A stretch of DNA of 64,000 nucleotides. It comes from Komagataeibacter nataicola. GTDB taxonomy: Bacteria > Pseudomonadota > Alphaproteobacteria > Acetobacterales > Acetobacteraceae. A model generated the notes under the pieces. The model saw nothing but the letters and a program-made list of their open reading frames with translations, did no database searches and had not been told where the DNA came from. The stretch covers positions 62,001 to 126,000 of the forward strand of contig NZ_NIRT01000008.1 in assembly GCF_003207795.1 (NCBI RefSeq), in the 5' to 3' direction. The stretch's first letter is position 1. Each line of letters opens with the position of its first letter. Position numbers and translations under genes: made by a program. This document shows, one piece after another, positions 26,090 through 37,204 of this stretch.

Positions 26090-26155
26090 ATGCCGCCTTA
26101 AAAAAGGCGGCGTCTTCTGAAGCTTTTTAGAAAAAGCTTCACCAACAAATTTCAT
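26090..26155. repeat. Dispersed intergenic repeat, copy B
   Basis: Two palindromic modules: TGCCGCCTT/AAGGCGG, then GAAGCTTTTT-AG-AAAAAGCTTC, followed by ACCAACAAATTT. The second module and its ACCAA tail match copies at 37741 and 55823. It lies just after yraN and could double as a terminator for either flanking gene. Confidence 0.75.
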
Positions 26156-26208
26156 AATTTCAGGATATTATTGAGCCTGACTTTTCAAACAGACTCTAAA
26201 ACCCGCTC

Positions 26209-26544
26209 TCAGGTGCGATGGCGAACAGGCGCCGGATGGATATGGTGGGGTACGCTGCCATGCGGGTGATAGACGATGGTATGCACCATCGCGTGCTGCG
26301 TATGGGCGGGAGCGCCATGATGCGCCGCCAACACCACCGGGGCGGCATGCCCCCTGCCCGCTGCATGATGATAGGCCACATGGCGCACCGGCGGCGGGGG
26401 CGCGATCAGCGCACCAAGCGTGAGCCGGTCGGCCTCGCTCTCGGTAACCGCATGGGTGCGGGCATGGGCGGGGGTGGCGATGCTTCCAATCAGACCTGCG
26501 CCAAGCAGCAGCATTGTAGCAGAACGCAAGTCGATGTAGCGCAT
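26209..26544 (-). CDS. Secreted histidine-rich protein
   Basis: 111 residues with a signal peptide (to about residue 28, THA/PAHAR region), then a low-complexity segment containing 16 His in about 82 residues together with Pro, Ala and Val. Such composition can bind Zn, Cu or Ni, so a periplasmic metal buffer is possible but unproven. No catalytic motif or family recognised. Transcribed leftward, downstream of grxD but separated by a hairpin. Confidence 0.55.
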   Translation of the reverse strand: MRYIDLRSATMLLLGAGLIGSIATPAHARTHAVTESEADRLTLGALIAPPPPVRHVAYHHAAGRGHAAPVVLAAHHGAPAHTQHAMVHTIVYHPHGSVPHHIHPAPVRHRT

Positions 26545-26631
26545 CAGGCCCCCTCGTTTTTTTCAAATGCAGGGGAAAGCTAGGCGAAAGCGATGGCATG
26601 ACGCAAGTGATGTTATGCCCCAAATACAGAA

Positions 26632-26665
26632 CGGGCGGAACATTTCTGCTCCGCCCGCCGTTTTT
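26632..26665. terminator. GC-rich hairpin beyond grxD
   Basis: CGGGCGGA and TCCGCCCG form an 8-bp stem around a ten-base loop. A T5 run follows on the plus strand, whereas the leftward transcript, which is the one needing a stop here, has only a short T-poor tail. A terminator role is therefore plausible but its direction is ambiguous. Confidence 0.5.
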
Positions 26666-26685
26666 ACTGCCTTCGGGCCGCCCGG

Positions 26686-27021
26686 TCAGGCGGCGGCGGT
26701 GGCGATGCCCTTCTCGGTCAGGAGCTTTTCAAGCTCACCGGTCTGGTACATTTCGGTCACGATGTCGCAGCCGCCAATGAACTCGCCCTTGACGTAAAGC
26801 TGCGGCACGGTGGGCCAGTTCGAGAAGTCCTTGATGCCCTGGCGCAGCTCGGCGTCAGCCAGCACGTTCTCGGTCTTGAAGGGCACGCCAAGGTGCTTGA
26901 GCACCTGCACCACGCGTGCGGAGAAGCCGCACTGCGGGAAGTTGGCATCACCCTTCATGTAGAGCATGACGGGGTTGGCATCGATCTGCGCCTGAATGCG
27001 CTGTGCGATTGTTTCGGCCAT
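26686..27021 (-). CDS. grxD: Monothiol glutaredoxin (Grx4/GrxD type)
   Basis: A 111-residue CGFS-type glutaredoxin that binds and transfers [2Fe-2S] clusters with glutathione and partners BolA proteins. Diagnostic features are the single-Cys motif PQCGFSAR (about residue 30), WPTVPQLYVKGEFIGGCDI (cis-Pro and GSH-binding GGCD) and the typical N-terminal MAETIAQRIQ. AGGAAA precedes this ATG; the open frame upstream overlaps bolA's end region. Directly downstream of bolA, the known functional partner, and probably co-transcribed with purL-bolA. Confidence 0.93.
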   Translation of the reverse strand: MAETIAQRIQAQIDANPVMLYMKGDANFPQCGFSARVVQVLKHLGVPFKTENVLADAELRQGIKDFSNWPTVPQLYVKGEFIGGCDIVTEMYQTGELEKLLTEKGIATAAA

Positions 27022-27064
27022 AATCTTGTTTCCTGCTTTGGGGGTAAGGATATCGCTTCTGGGG

Positions 27065-27298
27065 TCAGTCGGGCGTCTGGGTCTGCAGCGCCAGGGCATG
27101 CAGCTTGCCGCCCATGTGCCCCTGCAACGCGTCATAGACCAGCTGGTGCTGCCGCACGCGGGGCAGGCCGCGGAAGGCCTCGCTCACCACGCGGCAGGCA
27201 TAGTGGTCGCCATCGCCCGCCAGATCATCAATCGTGATCTTCGCATCCGGCAGGGCCGTGCGGATGTAGGTCTCGATTTCCTGTGCCGTCATTGCCAT
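27065..27298 (-). CDS. bolA: BolA family protein
   Basis: A 77-residue BolA/IbaG-type protein with the class-II KH-like fold: the DLAGDGDHYACRVVSEAF segment and the RVRQHQLVYDAL helix, whose invariant His (RxxxHQ) is a cluster ligand in BolA-glutaredoxin complexes. Length and pattern are closest to the short IbaG/BolA2-like members. Located 19 bp after purL and 44 bp before grxD, so the Fe-S pair probably shares the purine transcript. Confidence 0.9.
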   Translation of the reverse strand: MAMTAQEIETYIRTALPDAKITIDDLAGDGDHYACRVVSEAFRGLPRVRQHQLVYDALQGHMGGKLHALALQTQTPD

Positions 27299-27317
27299 GT
27301 GGCTTTAAACTCCTGCC

Positions 27318-29524
<2,207 letters not shown>

Positions 29525-29528
<4 letters not shown>

Positions 29529-30229
29529 CCGACCAGAGCCTCCACAAGTCCCGTAAACAGGGGTTTGCCATCCTCGCCGCCCATCAGCGGATCAACCAGA
29601 TCCTCCGGGTGGGGCATCATGCCGCAGATGCGCAGGTTCTCGCTGAACACACCGGCAATGGCGTTCATCGAGCCATTGGGGTTGAGCTGCGGGTCGCCTG
29701 CATCCAGCCGGCCATTCTCCGCCACGTAGCGGAAGGCCACGCGACCGGTATCCTCCAGCATGCGGATGGTCTCGGCCTCGGCAATGTAATTGCCATCGCC
29801 ATGCGCCATGGGGGTGCGGTACACGTCGCCTTTTGCCCAGTGGCGGGTAAACGGCGTGTCGTTGCGCTCCACGCGCAGCCAGCAGTCCTGCGACAGGAAG
29901 CGCAGCGCCGCGTTGCGCAGCAGCGCGCCGGGCAGGAGCTGCGTTTCGGTCAGGATCTGGAAGCCGTTGCACACGCCCAGGATATGGCCGCCCCTGGCCG
30001 CGAAATCGCGGATGGCCGCCATGATCGGCGCATGCGCCGCCATGGCGCCGCAGCGCAGGTAATCGCCGTAGCTGAAGCCGCCGGGCAGCACCACAAGGTC
30101 CAGCCCCTCGGGCAGGGCCGTATCACGGTGCCAGACCATGGCCGGAGCATGCCCGCTCACGCCACGCAGCGCGATCGCCATGTCACGCTCCCGGTTGGTT
30201 CCGGGAAAAACTACAATCGCCGCCTTCAT
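29525..30229 (-). CDS. purQ: Phosphoribosylformylglycinamidine synthase, glutaminase subunit
   Basis: Class I glutamine amidotransferase subunit (234 residues) that supplies ammonia to PurL. The nucleophile Cys is in GVCNGFQIL; the oxyanion [10 protein letters not shown] strand is present; the catalytic His/Glu pair is near MPHPEDL at the C-terminus. The N-terminal [11 protein letters not shown] is family-typical. It overlaps the Rap1a-like gene upstream and purL downstream by 4 nt each. Confidence 0.95.
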
Positions 30230-30609
30230 TTGCCGCCGCCGCAGGGATAGGATTCATGCAGCGCCGTGAACACGACCTCGCCCGCCGGGCGGCTCAGGTC
30301 GTCGCGGTGGTCCTTCATCCAGCTTACGACCTTGCCGCGCATGTCCGCCGTGGGCGTAGCGGATGCGATGCAGAAGGCCGGAACGTCCTTGCTGTCCTTT
30401 TCCGCATTGCGTTCGAACAGGTGCGCAAGCGTTACCGAATCCGCAATGCCGGAGATATAGGCATCACAGATGCCGGTGCCTGCGGGCTTGGTGCACAGCG
30501 AGCCAAGACGCGCGCCATCAAGGCGCGAGACGCGCTGGGCGGACGCATGGGCCGCGGGCAGACCCACGGCCAGGACGCAGCCAAGGGCAAGAAGGCGGGC
30601 GATCTTCAT
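30226..30609 (-). CDS. Rap1a/Tai-like exported protein inside the purine operon
   Basis: A 127-residue protein with a signal peptide ([22 protein letters not shown]) and a Rap1a/Tai-like mature domain: [32 protein letters not shown] and a final [10 protein letters not shown] with Cys residues positioned for disulfides. Rap1a and Tai4 are type VI effector immunity proteins, but many family members are house-keeping or uncharacterised periplasmic proteins, and no T6SS gene is nearby. Both ends overlap pur genes by 4 nt (ATGA), so it is translated with purS and purQ. Its function here is unknown. Confidence 0.75.
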   Translation of the reverse strand: MKIARLLALGCVLAVGLPAAHASAQRVSRLDGARLGSLCTKPAGTGICDAYISGIADSVTLAHLFERNAEKDSKDVPAFCIASATPTADMRGKVVSWMKDHRDDLSRPAGEVVFTALHESYPCGGGK

Positions 30610-30848
30610 CCAATGACCTCCGTGGTGAAATCCTCGATCACGAGATTGGCCAGCAGGGCGCGCGCCATGGCATCGGCCTGCGCGCGGGCGCGCTCGCGGT
30701 CGGTCTCGTCAACCTCAAGCTCGATCACGCGGCCAATGCGCACCTCGCCCACATTGCCAAAATCGAGCACATGCAGCGCATGTTCCACGGCCTTGCCCTG
30801 CGGGTCGAGCACGCCTTCCTTCAGCATGACGGTCACGCGCACCTTCAT
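30606..30848 (-). CDS. purS: Phosphoribosylformylglycinamidine synthase, PurS subunit
   Basis: An 80-residue structural subunit that links PurL and PurQ. The pattern [25 protein letters not shown] is diagnostic, followed by the [11 protein letters not shown] strand. Overlaps purC upstream and the Rap1a-like gene downstream by 4 nt, consistent with stoichiometric expression. Confidence 0.95.
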   Translation of the reverse strand: MKVRVTVMLKEGVLDPQGKAVEHALHVLDFGNVGEVRIGRVIELEVDETDRERARAQADAMARALLANLVIEDFTTEVIG

Positions 30849-31609
30849 TGCATTACCTCCGGTCCCTTCATGTCGGAATTCGTGGCCTCGGGCAGGATGC
30901 CCAGGCGCATCGCGACTTCCTGATAAGCTTCTTCAACCTTGCCCATGTCCTTGCGGAAACGGTCCTTGTCCAGCTTCTCGCTGGTCTTGGCATCCCACAG
31001 GCGGCAGTTATCGGGCGAGATTTCATCCGCCAGAACGATGCGCATGTTGTCGCCCTCGAACAGGCGGCCGAATTCCAGCTTGAAATCGACAAGGATGATG
31101 CCGATGCCCATGAACAGGCCGCACAGGAAGTCATTCACGCGCATGCTCAGCGCCACGATGTCTTCCATATCGTGCGGGCAGGCCCAGCCAAACGCGGTGA
31201 TGTGCTCCTCGCTCACCATCGGGTCGTTCAGGGCATCGTTCTTGTAATAGAACTCGATGATGGGGCGCGGCAGGCGCGTGCCTTCCTGAATGCCCAGCCG
31301 CTTGGACAGCGAACCCGCCGCCACGTTGCGCACCACGACCTCAAGCGGAATGATCTCGACTTCGCGGATCAACTGCTCGCGCATGTTGAGACGGCGGATG
31401 AAATGGGTGGGAATCCCGATATCGTGCAGGCGCAGCATGAGGTGTTCGCTGATACGGTTGTTCAGCACCCCCTTGCCGGTGATGATGCCCTTTTTCGCGC
31501 CATTGCCGGCGCTGGCGTCATCCTTGAAATACTGCACGAGCGTGCCCGGCTCGGGCCCCTCGAAAAGGATTTTGGCTTTTCCTTCGTAAAGCTGGCGGCG
31601 GCGGCCCAT
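30845..31609 (-). CDS. purC: SAICAR synthetase
   Basis: Phosphoribosylaminoimidazole-succinocarboxamide synthase, ATP-dependent addition of aspartate to CAIR. 254 residues with [41 protein letters not shown] and the [15 protein letters not shown] metal/ATP motif. First gene of the tightly overlapped purC-purS-rap1a-purQ-purL operon; no purine riboswitch is apparent in the 136-bp leader. Confidence 0.96.
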   Translation of the reverse strand: MGRRRQLYEGKAKILFEGPEPGTLVQYFKDDASAGNGAKKGIITGKGVLNNRISEHLMLRLHDIGIPTHFIRRLNMREQLIREVEIIPLEVVVRNVAAGSLSKRLGIQEGTRLPRPIIEFYYKNDALNDPMVSEEHITAFGWACPHDMEDIVALSMRVNDFLCGLFMGIGIILVDFKLEFGRLFEGDNMRIVLADEISPDNCRLWDAKTSEKLDKDRFRKDMGKVEEAYQEVAMRLGILPEATNSDMKGPEVMQ

Positions 31610-31745
31610 ACTCGTCCTTCACATAACGCTGTGGGGACGGGCCGGGAGCGGCCCCTCCCCTGATCTGCAGGATCTGTTTGCGGCATGATCCCCAATGGTC
31701 CGCATGCCATAGCAGCGTTCCGGGCGGGAAGATACCATATTTACC

Positions 31746-32486
31746 TTAAGCCCGTGGCTGTGACGCCCCGAGGTCGATGGGCCGGTAGCCCACGCGGTCG
31801 GGGGCGCCTGCGGCAAAGAACCATGACCGGCGGGCATCGATTGCCACCCCGATGGCCGATGAACTGCATGTGCCAAAGCCCGAGCGCGGCGGAATGTTGA
31901 GTTCGCTGCCCGCAGGCAGCGAACGGTCGGCAAGCAGCGTGGTCCAGGCCGTCCATTCCGGCGGCACCGGGCGGGTTGCGGCCTGAAAGCGCGGCAGGTG
32001 CCGGGCAATGCGCGGCATGCCCATGTCATCGGGGTCGGTGGTGGCGACCATGTGCACGCCGGGTGCAAGCGGTTCGACCTGCGGCTGGCCATAGCCGGGG
32101 CCACGGATGAAGAACGCATCCGTCCGGTCCGCCACGATCATGTTGAACGAGCGCCATGCCCCTGCATCGATGGTGGCGATGTGCTCCACCGCCGCGCGGG
32201 CTGTATCAAACCTGCCTGCCAGCAGCGGCAGCGCGCCCCGCGAGTTCTTGCCCGGCATGGGGCCAAGGCTGCCCACGCGGTTCATGATGCCTGCCACGAC
32301 CCCCGCATCATTGAGCGTGAGCCAGGAGCCACCGGCCACCTGGTCCTGCCCGCCGGTGACGCTGGGCTGATCGGGCCAGTGCCGCCCCGGCGGCAGCCAG
32401 GGCCGGTCGAGGCGTTCGTCACGGTTGGCCGCCATGAGCAGCGGCCAGTCCTGATCCGGATCGTGGGAAATGACGACTGTGCACAC
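31746..32486 (-). CDS. NRDE (TANGO2-like) family protein
   Basis: A 246-residue NRDE-family protein, named for the ANRDERLDRPW motif near residue 20. The initiator is followed at once by Cys (MCTVVISHD), as in Ntn-hydrolase-like relatives. The family includes TANGO2, implicated in heme or lipid trafficking in eukaryotes; bacterial roles are not established. It sits 42 bp after purB on the same strand, so may be co-transcribed. Confidence 0.8.
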   Translation of the reverse strand: MCTVVISHDPDQDWPLLMAANRDERLDRPWLPPGRHWPDQPSVTGGQDQVAGGSWLTLNDAGVVAGIMNRVGSLGPMPGKNSRGALPLLAGRFDTARAAVEHIATIDAGAWRSFNMIVADRTDAFFIRGPGYGQPQVEPLAPGVHMVATTDPDDMGMPRIARHLPRFQAATRPVPPEWTAWTTLLADRSLPAGSELNIPPRSGFGTCSSSAIGVAIDARRSWFFAAGAPDRVGYRPIDLGASQPRA

Positions 32487-32528
32487 GCCTCGATATCCTG
32501 CTGCTGTTTTCCGTCAGGGCACGGTGCA

Positions 32529-33878
32529 TCAGCTCCGTGCGGGGCCCGCCTCACCAAACACGCGGGTAAAGGTGTGGTCGATCTTGCCCAGATGGGCATT
32601 GCTGTCCATCGCCGCATCAAGCACTTCCGCCGGCACCCGGCCTGCAACCTCGGGGTCGGCGGCAAGGTTCTCGCGGAAGGTCTTTCCATCCTTGTGGCCC
32701 AGCTTCGTCCATGTTTCCATGGCGTTGCGCTGGACGATGCGGTACGCATCCTCCCGCAGGATGCCCGCACGCGCAAGGGCCAGCAGCACTTCGCCCGAAT
32801 GCACCACGCCGCCAAGGCTCTCGATATTGGCCTGCATCTGGTCCGGATAGACCACCAGCTTTTCCATCATGCCCGCAAGGCGCATGAGCGCGAAGTCGAG
32901 GCCGATCGTGCCATCGGGGCAGATGTTGCGCTCGACGGAGGAGTGGCTGATGTCACGCTCATGCCACAGCGCCACGTTCTCCAGCGCGGGAATGACATGC
33001 GAACGCACGAGGCGGGCCAGTCCGGTCAGGTTTTCCGACAGCACGGGGTTGCGCTTGTGCGGCATGGCAGACGAACCCTTCTGCCCCTTGTGGAAGAACT
33101 CTTCCGCCTCGCGCACTTCCGAGCGCTGGAGGTGGCGCACTTCGGTAGCCAGCCGCTCGATGCCGCTGGCAATGACCGCAAGCGCGCAGAAATAGGCCGC
33201 ATGCCGGTCACGCGGAATGACCTGGGTGGACACGTCCTCGGGCTTCAGACCCAGCTTCTTGGCCACATAATCTTCAACGCGGGGATCGATATGGGCGTAG
33301 GTGCCCACGGCGCCCGAGATGGCGCAGACGGCAATTTCCTCACGCGCGCGGACCAGGCGCTCGCGGTTGCGGGCGAACTCGGCATAATGGCCCGCGATCT
33401 TCAGGCCAAACGAGGTTGGCTCGGCGTGGATGGCGTGGCTGCGGCCGATGGTGAGCGTATATTTGTGCTCGAACGCACGGCGCTTGAGTGCGGCCAGCAC
33501 GGCATCGACATCCTGCAGGAGCAGGTCGGTCGCCTGCACCATCTGCACCGACAGGCAGGTGTCGAGCACATCCGACGACGTCATGCCCAGATGCACGAAG
33601 CGGCTGTCCGGGCCCACCTTTTCAGCCAGCCAGGTCAGGAAGGCGATGACATCGTGGCGGGTTTCGGCCTCGATCTCGTCAATGCGGTCCAGATCGGCCT
33701 GCGAGAAGGCGGCCATGGCGGCATCGCCCTTTTCGCGGATGGTCCTGGCGGCCTCGGCTGGAATCGCGCCGTATTGCGCCATCGCCTCACAGGCGAGGGC
33801 CTCGATCTCGAACCAGATGCGGTAACGGTTCTCGGGGGACCAGATGGCGGCCATGACGGGGCGGGTATAGCGCGGTAC
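32529..33878 (-). CDS. purB: Adenylosuccinate lyase
   Basis: Catalyses fumarate elimination from SAICAR and from adenylosuccinate in purine synthesis. About 449 residues from ATG 33878 (MVPRYTRPVMAAIW); 12 extra codons are open upstream. Family signatures: HLGMTSSDVLDTCLS (early His/Ser), HAIHAEPTSFGLK with the catalytic-region His, and the fumarase-family signature GSSAMPHKRNP in the flexible loop. Upstream of the pur cluster on the same strand but separated by the NRDE gene. Confidence 0.95.
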   Translation of the reverse strand, partial: VPRYTRPVMAAIWSPENRYRIWFEIEALACEAMAQYGAIPAEAARTIREKGDAAMAAFSQADLDRIDEIEAETRHDVIAFLTWLAEKVGPDSRFVHLGMTSSDVLDTCLSVQMVQATDLLLQDVDAVLAALKRRAFEHKYTLTIGRSHAIHAEPTSFGLKIAGHYAEFARNRERLVRAREEIAVCAISGAVGTYAHIDPRVEDYVAKKLGLKPEDVSTQVIPRDRHAAYFCALAVIASGIERLATEVRHLQRSEVREAEEFFHKGQKGSSAMPHKRNPVLSENLTGLARLVRSHVIPALENVALWHERDISHSSVERNICPDGTIGLDFALMRLAGMMEKLVVYPDQMQANIESLGGVVHSGEVLLALARAGILREDAYRIVQRNAMETWTKLGHKDGKTFRENLAADPEVAGRVPAEVLDAAMDSNAHLGKIDHTFTRVFGEAGPARS

Positions 33879-34105
33879 CATGTTCTCGGGCTTCCTTGGC
33901 TCAAAGCGACACAATCAGGATCAGGCCGCCTTCCTAGCCAATTCTGGCGCGTGCGTCTCCCTTATATTCACGCCACTTTCTGTCCATGGCATACAATCTG
34001 TAATGACAGGCATGATTGCATGTTGCCCACACGCGGCGGCATAAAGCACCTGCCACGCCCGACCTGCCCTGCGGCACGCCCTTTCCTTCAGGAACCCATC
34101 TGCCC

Positions 34106-34711
34106 ATGTCCGCCATTTTTTCCCCTTCTTCCCTCTACGCACTGGCCCAGGTTATCCTGATTGACGTAACCTTGGCGGGTGATAACGCCATTGTAGTGGG
34201 CATGGCGGTACGCAACCTGCCGCAGCAGTCACGCCGAATCGCCATACTGTGCGGCGTGCTGGGGGCGGCGGTCATCCGCATCGGGCTGGCGCTGGTGGCG
34301 GTCAGGCTGCTGGCCATCATCGGGCTGACACTGGCGGGTGGCCTTTTGCTGATGTGGGTATGCTGGCGCATGTTCCGCGAGATGCGCGGTGATTCCCATG
34401 CCGAAACGGATACCCCTGCCCCCGGTTCCCTCCGCCGCGCGATCATCCGCATCATCGTGGCAGACCTGTCCATGAGCCTGGACAACGTGCTGGCCGTGGC
34501 CGGGGCGGCGGGCGAGCATATGGGCGTGCTGGTGACCGGGCTGGTCATATCGGTGGTGCTGATGGCGGTCGCGGCCTCGCTCATTGCGAGACTGCTGGAG
34601 CGGTACAAATGGATTTCGTGGGTGGGGCTGCTGGTTGTGCTGGCGGTGGCCATTGAACTGATCGTCAAGGGAGGCGGCGAGGTCTGGGCGCATGTGGGGC
34701 ATGTCGGCTGA
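34106..34711 (+). CDS. YjbE/TerC-family integral membrane protein
   Basis: A 201-residue protein with about six to seven membrane helices. The two conserved Asp/Asn motifs are DVTLAGDNAIVVGMA (helix 1) and ADLSMSLDNVLAVAGAA (mid-protein), characteristic of TerC/YjbE. Relatives are linked to manganese export or metalation of secreted proteins. AGGAA precedes ATG 34106. No yybP-ykoY riboswitch was recognised in the leader. The stop overlaps the next start (TGATG), beginning a rightward yjbE-slt-pgpA-pncC group. Confidence 0.82.
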   Translation: MSAIFSPSSLYALAQVILIDVTLAGDNAIVVGMAVRNLPQQSRRIAILCGVLGAAVIRIGLALVAVRLLAIIGLTLAGGLLLMWVCWRMFREMRGDSHAETDTPAPGSLRRAIIRIIVADLSMSLDNVLAVAGAAGEHMGVLVTGLVISVVLMAVAASLIARLLERYKWISWVGLLVVLAVAIELIVKGGGEVWAHVGHVG

Positions 34712-36705
34712 TGCCGCGCCCCAGCCCCCTGCGCCTGCGCGCCCCACGCCTGCACCATCTGGGCCGGGCGGCCTGCCTCGCCACCGTCATGGCGGGGCTG
34801 GCGGCTCCTGCGGCGATGGCGCAGACGCCAGCAGGCGCCGACTGGCCCACGCCACGGCAGGCCGCCACGGGCAATGCCGATGATGACCCCATCGCGGCCA
34901 AGCTGCTGGTCTATCTGCGCCTGCTCTCGGGTGCTGGCGGCACGGCGGAGGAATACGCCACCTTCCTGAACGAAAATCCCGCCTGGCCCCAGCGTGGCCT
35001 CCTGCTTGCCCGTTACCAGCAGGCGCTGGCGGGGGAAGCGGATGATGCGGTGGCGGGCGCGCTGTGCCCCCGCCTGCCCCTGACCGATGTACACGCCCTG
35101 CTGCGCTGCGCCCATGCCACCCCCGCCCCCGGCAGGCTGGCGGCCTGGGCGCGTGATACATGGATCAACCGCGCTGACAGCCCCACTGATGCACAGGCCC
35201 TGCAGGCGGGATTCGGGCCGCAGTTTACGCCCCAGGACCACTGGCAGCGCTTTGACCGGCAGGAACGCGCGGGCAAGGTGGATGCCGCGACCCGGCAGGT
35301 GGCGCTGCTTGAGGCCGTGCAGCAGCCCGTGGCCCGCGCGCGCCTGGCCTTCCGCCGCAACGACCCGCAGGCGGAAGAAACCCTGGGCACCCTGCCGCCC
35401 GAGCAGCAGGCCGACGGCGCGCTGGTGCTCGACCGCCTGCGCTGGCTGCACCACGCGCAACGGCTGGATGAGGCGCTGGACCTGTGGCGCGCCCGTGGCG
35501 TGGACACCGAGAAGCAGCAGCCCCCCGCCATTGCCACCGTATTCTGGCGCGAGCGTGACGGGCTGGCGCGCGACCTGTTGCTGGCCCACCGGGTGGATGA
35601 CGCGCTGTTCATGGCGAACGACACGGCGGATATCGGCTCGGCCAACCATTATGACGCCCTGTTCCTCACAGGCTGGATCCGGCTGGAATACCTGCATGAT
35701 GCCGAGCATGCGCAGGCCAATTTCGCCCCGCTGGCGCAGGCCGTGCCGGTCATTACCCGCAGCCGGGGCCTGTTCTGGGTGGGCCGCGCGCTCTGGGCAC
35801 GCGGGCGCCATGGCCCTGCCCGCGCGCAATGGACGCAGGCCGCAACCCTTGCCAACACCTTTTATGGCCAGATGGCCATAGAATGGCTGGCGGGCAACCA
35901 CGCCAACCAGCTTATCACCCCCGACAGGGCGGGCCTCCAGATCCGCGCCCACCTGCTGCACGAGAGCGAACCCAGCCCCAGCGTGGCCGATTCCGTACGG
36001 TTCGACACCACCGACCTTGCGCGCGCGGCCGAGATCCTCGTCTCATGGAACGACCGCCACCATGCGCGTGACTTCGTCCTCGCTCTCGATGCACAGGGCA
36101 CCAGCCCCATCACCCACGTGCTTGCCGCCCGCATGGCCACCCGCCTCGGCATGCCCGATGCCGCCGTAATGGTGGCCCGCCTGGCAGGCAAGGACGGGCT
36201 TACACTGGTGCATGAGGGCTGGCCACGCGCCTGCGCGCCCCCCACCAGCACCCTGCCGCCCGATGTGGAACTGGCCATAACCCGGCAGGAAAGCGGATTT
36301 GACGCAGGCGTGGTCAGCCCCGCCCACGCGGTTGGCCTGATGCAGATGCTCGTGCCCACCGCGCGTGAAGTCGCGCGCAAGGCGGGCCTGAACGTGAATG
36401 TCAGCGCCGCCAGCCTGACCAACCCGGACCTGAACATGCGGCTCGGCGCCGCCTATCTGGCTGATATCGCCCAGCGCGTGGGCGGCGCCGTGCCCTATGT
36501 GGCCGCCGCCTATAACGCAGGCCCCCACCGCACCGATGGCTGGCTGCTCACTCTGGGCAACCCCGCGCGCGATACGCCGGTGCCCGATGCCATGCTGGAC
36601 TGGATCGAGAGCATCCCCTTTGGCGAGACGCGCAACTACGTGGAACGGGTGGAGGAAAACATGGCCATCTATCAGGCTACCGATCCGGCATTGGGGGCAG
36701 GCTGA
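34711..36705 (+). CDS. Soluble lytic murein transglycosylase
   Basis: A 664-residue periplasmic enzyme that cleaves the MurNAc-GlcNAc bond with anhydro-muropeptide formation. N-terminal signal peptide (to about residue 37), a long helical superhelix of Slt type, then the catalytic SLT domain (about 510-650): AITRQESGFDAG with the general-acid Glu, VGLMQMLVPTARE, NPDLNMRLGAAYL and AAYNAGPHR. TGATG overlaps at both ends show tight coupling with yjbE and pgpA. Confidence 0.92.
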   Translation: MPRPSPLRLRAPRLHHLGRAACLATVMAGLAAPAAMAQTPAGADWPTPRQAATGNADDDPIAAKLLVYLRLLSGAGGTAEEYATFLNENPAWPQRGLLLARYQQALAGEADDAVAGALCPRLPLTDVHALLRCAHATPAPGRLAAWARDTWINRADSPTDAQALQAGFGPQFTPQDHWQRFDRQERAGKVDAATRQVALLEAVQQPVARARLAFRRNDPQAEETLGTLPPEQQADGALVLDRLRWLHHAQRLDEALDLWRARGVDTEKQQPPAIATVFWRERDGLARDLLLAHRVDDALFMANDTADIGSANHYDALFLTGWIRLEYLHDAEHAQANFAPLAQAVPVITRSRGLFWVGRALWARGRHGPARAQWTQAATLANTFYGQMAIEWLAGNHANQLITPDRAGLQIRAHLLHESEPSPSVADSVRFDTTDLARAAEILVSWNDRHHARDFVLALDAQGTSPITHVLAARMATRLGMPDAAVMVARLAGKDGLTLVHEGWPRACAPPTSTLPPDVELAITRQESGFDAGVVSPAHAVGLMQMLVPTAREVARKAGLNVNVSAASLTNPDLNMRLGAAYLADIAQRVGGAVPYVAAAYNAGPHRTDGWLLTLGNPARDTPVPDAMLDWIESIPFGETRNYVERVEENMAIYQATDPALGAG

Positions 36706-37169
36706 TGGCGTTTTCTCCTGCCCGCTTCATCGCCAGCTTCTGTGGCACCGGCTTTGCACCCCGCGCGCCGGGCACGGTGGGTTCGTTCGCTGCCCTGATT
36801 GTGGGCGTGCCACTGCTGGGGCAGTGGATATGGATGGCGCTGGCGGTACTGGTGGTGACCTTTGTGGGCTACCGCGCCACGCAACTGGCCTCAGGCGGGG
36901 AAGATCACGGCTGGATCGTGATCGACGAGGTGGCGGGCATGTGGATCGCCATGCTCCCCCTCGCCCCGCTGCCGCTTGAGGGCCTGCGCTGGGCCGACGG
37001 GCTGTGGCTGGCGCTGGCCTTCGTTCTGTTCCGCCTGTTCGACATTACCAAGCCCGGCCCCGTAGGCTGGTTCGACCGCAGGCATGATGCGCTGGGCATC
37101 ATGGGGGATGACGTGGTAGCCGGAATCATGGCCGCTGCAATCCTGGCAGGCATCCGTTGCCTTGCCTGA
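36705..37169 (+). CDS. pgpA: Phosphatidylglycerophosphatase A
   Basis: A 154-residue membrane phosphatase converting phosphatidylglycerophosphate to phosphatidylglycerol. Features include the N-terminal GTGFAPRAPGTVGS, IVIDEVAGMW with the essential acidic residues, and FRLFDITKPGPVGWFD. Start codon overlaps the slt stop (TGATG). Functionally related to the cardiolipin synthase elsewhere in the window. Confidence 0.93.
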   Translation: MAFSPARFIASFCGTGFAPRAPGTVGSFAALIVGVPLLGQWIWMALAVLVVTFVGYRATQLASGGEDHGWIVIDEVAGMWIAMLPLAPLPLEGLRWADGLWLALAFVLFRLFDITKPGPVGWFDRRHDALGIMGDDVVAGIMAAAILAGIRCLA

Positions 37170-37204
37170 TGCGTTGACACCCCTGAAAAAGGAGAACGCC
37201 GCGG

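Noticed and set aside
30226-30609. Type VI secretion immunity locus
   Set aside because: Only a Rap1a/Tai-like domain is present; there are no effector, Hcp, VgrG or T6SS structural genes in the window.
33879-34105. yybP-ykoY manganese riboswitch before the YjbE/TerC-like gene
   Set aside because: The conserved paired GGGGAGTA-type loops were not found in the leader.
31998-34160. 720-codon open frame on the plus strand
   Set aside because: Antisense to the NRDE gene and purB, with the same compositional signature of a mirror frame.
34135-35961. 608-codon open frame on the minus strand
   Set aside because: Antisense to yjbE and the lytic transglycosylase, both of which have clear catalytic motifs.
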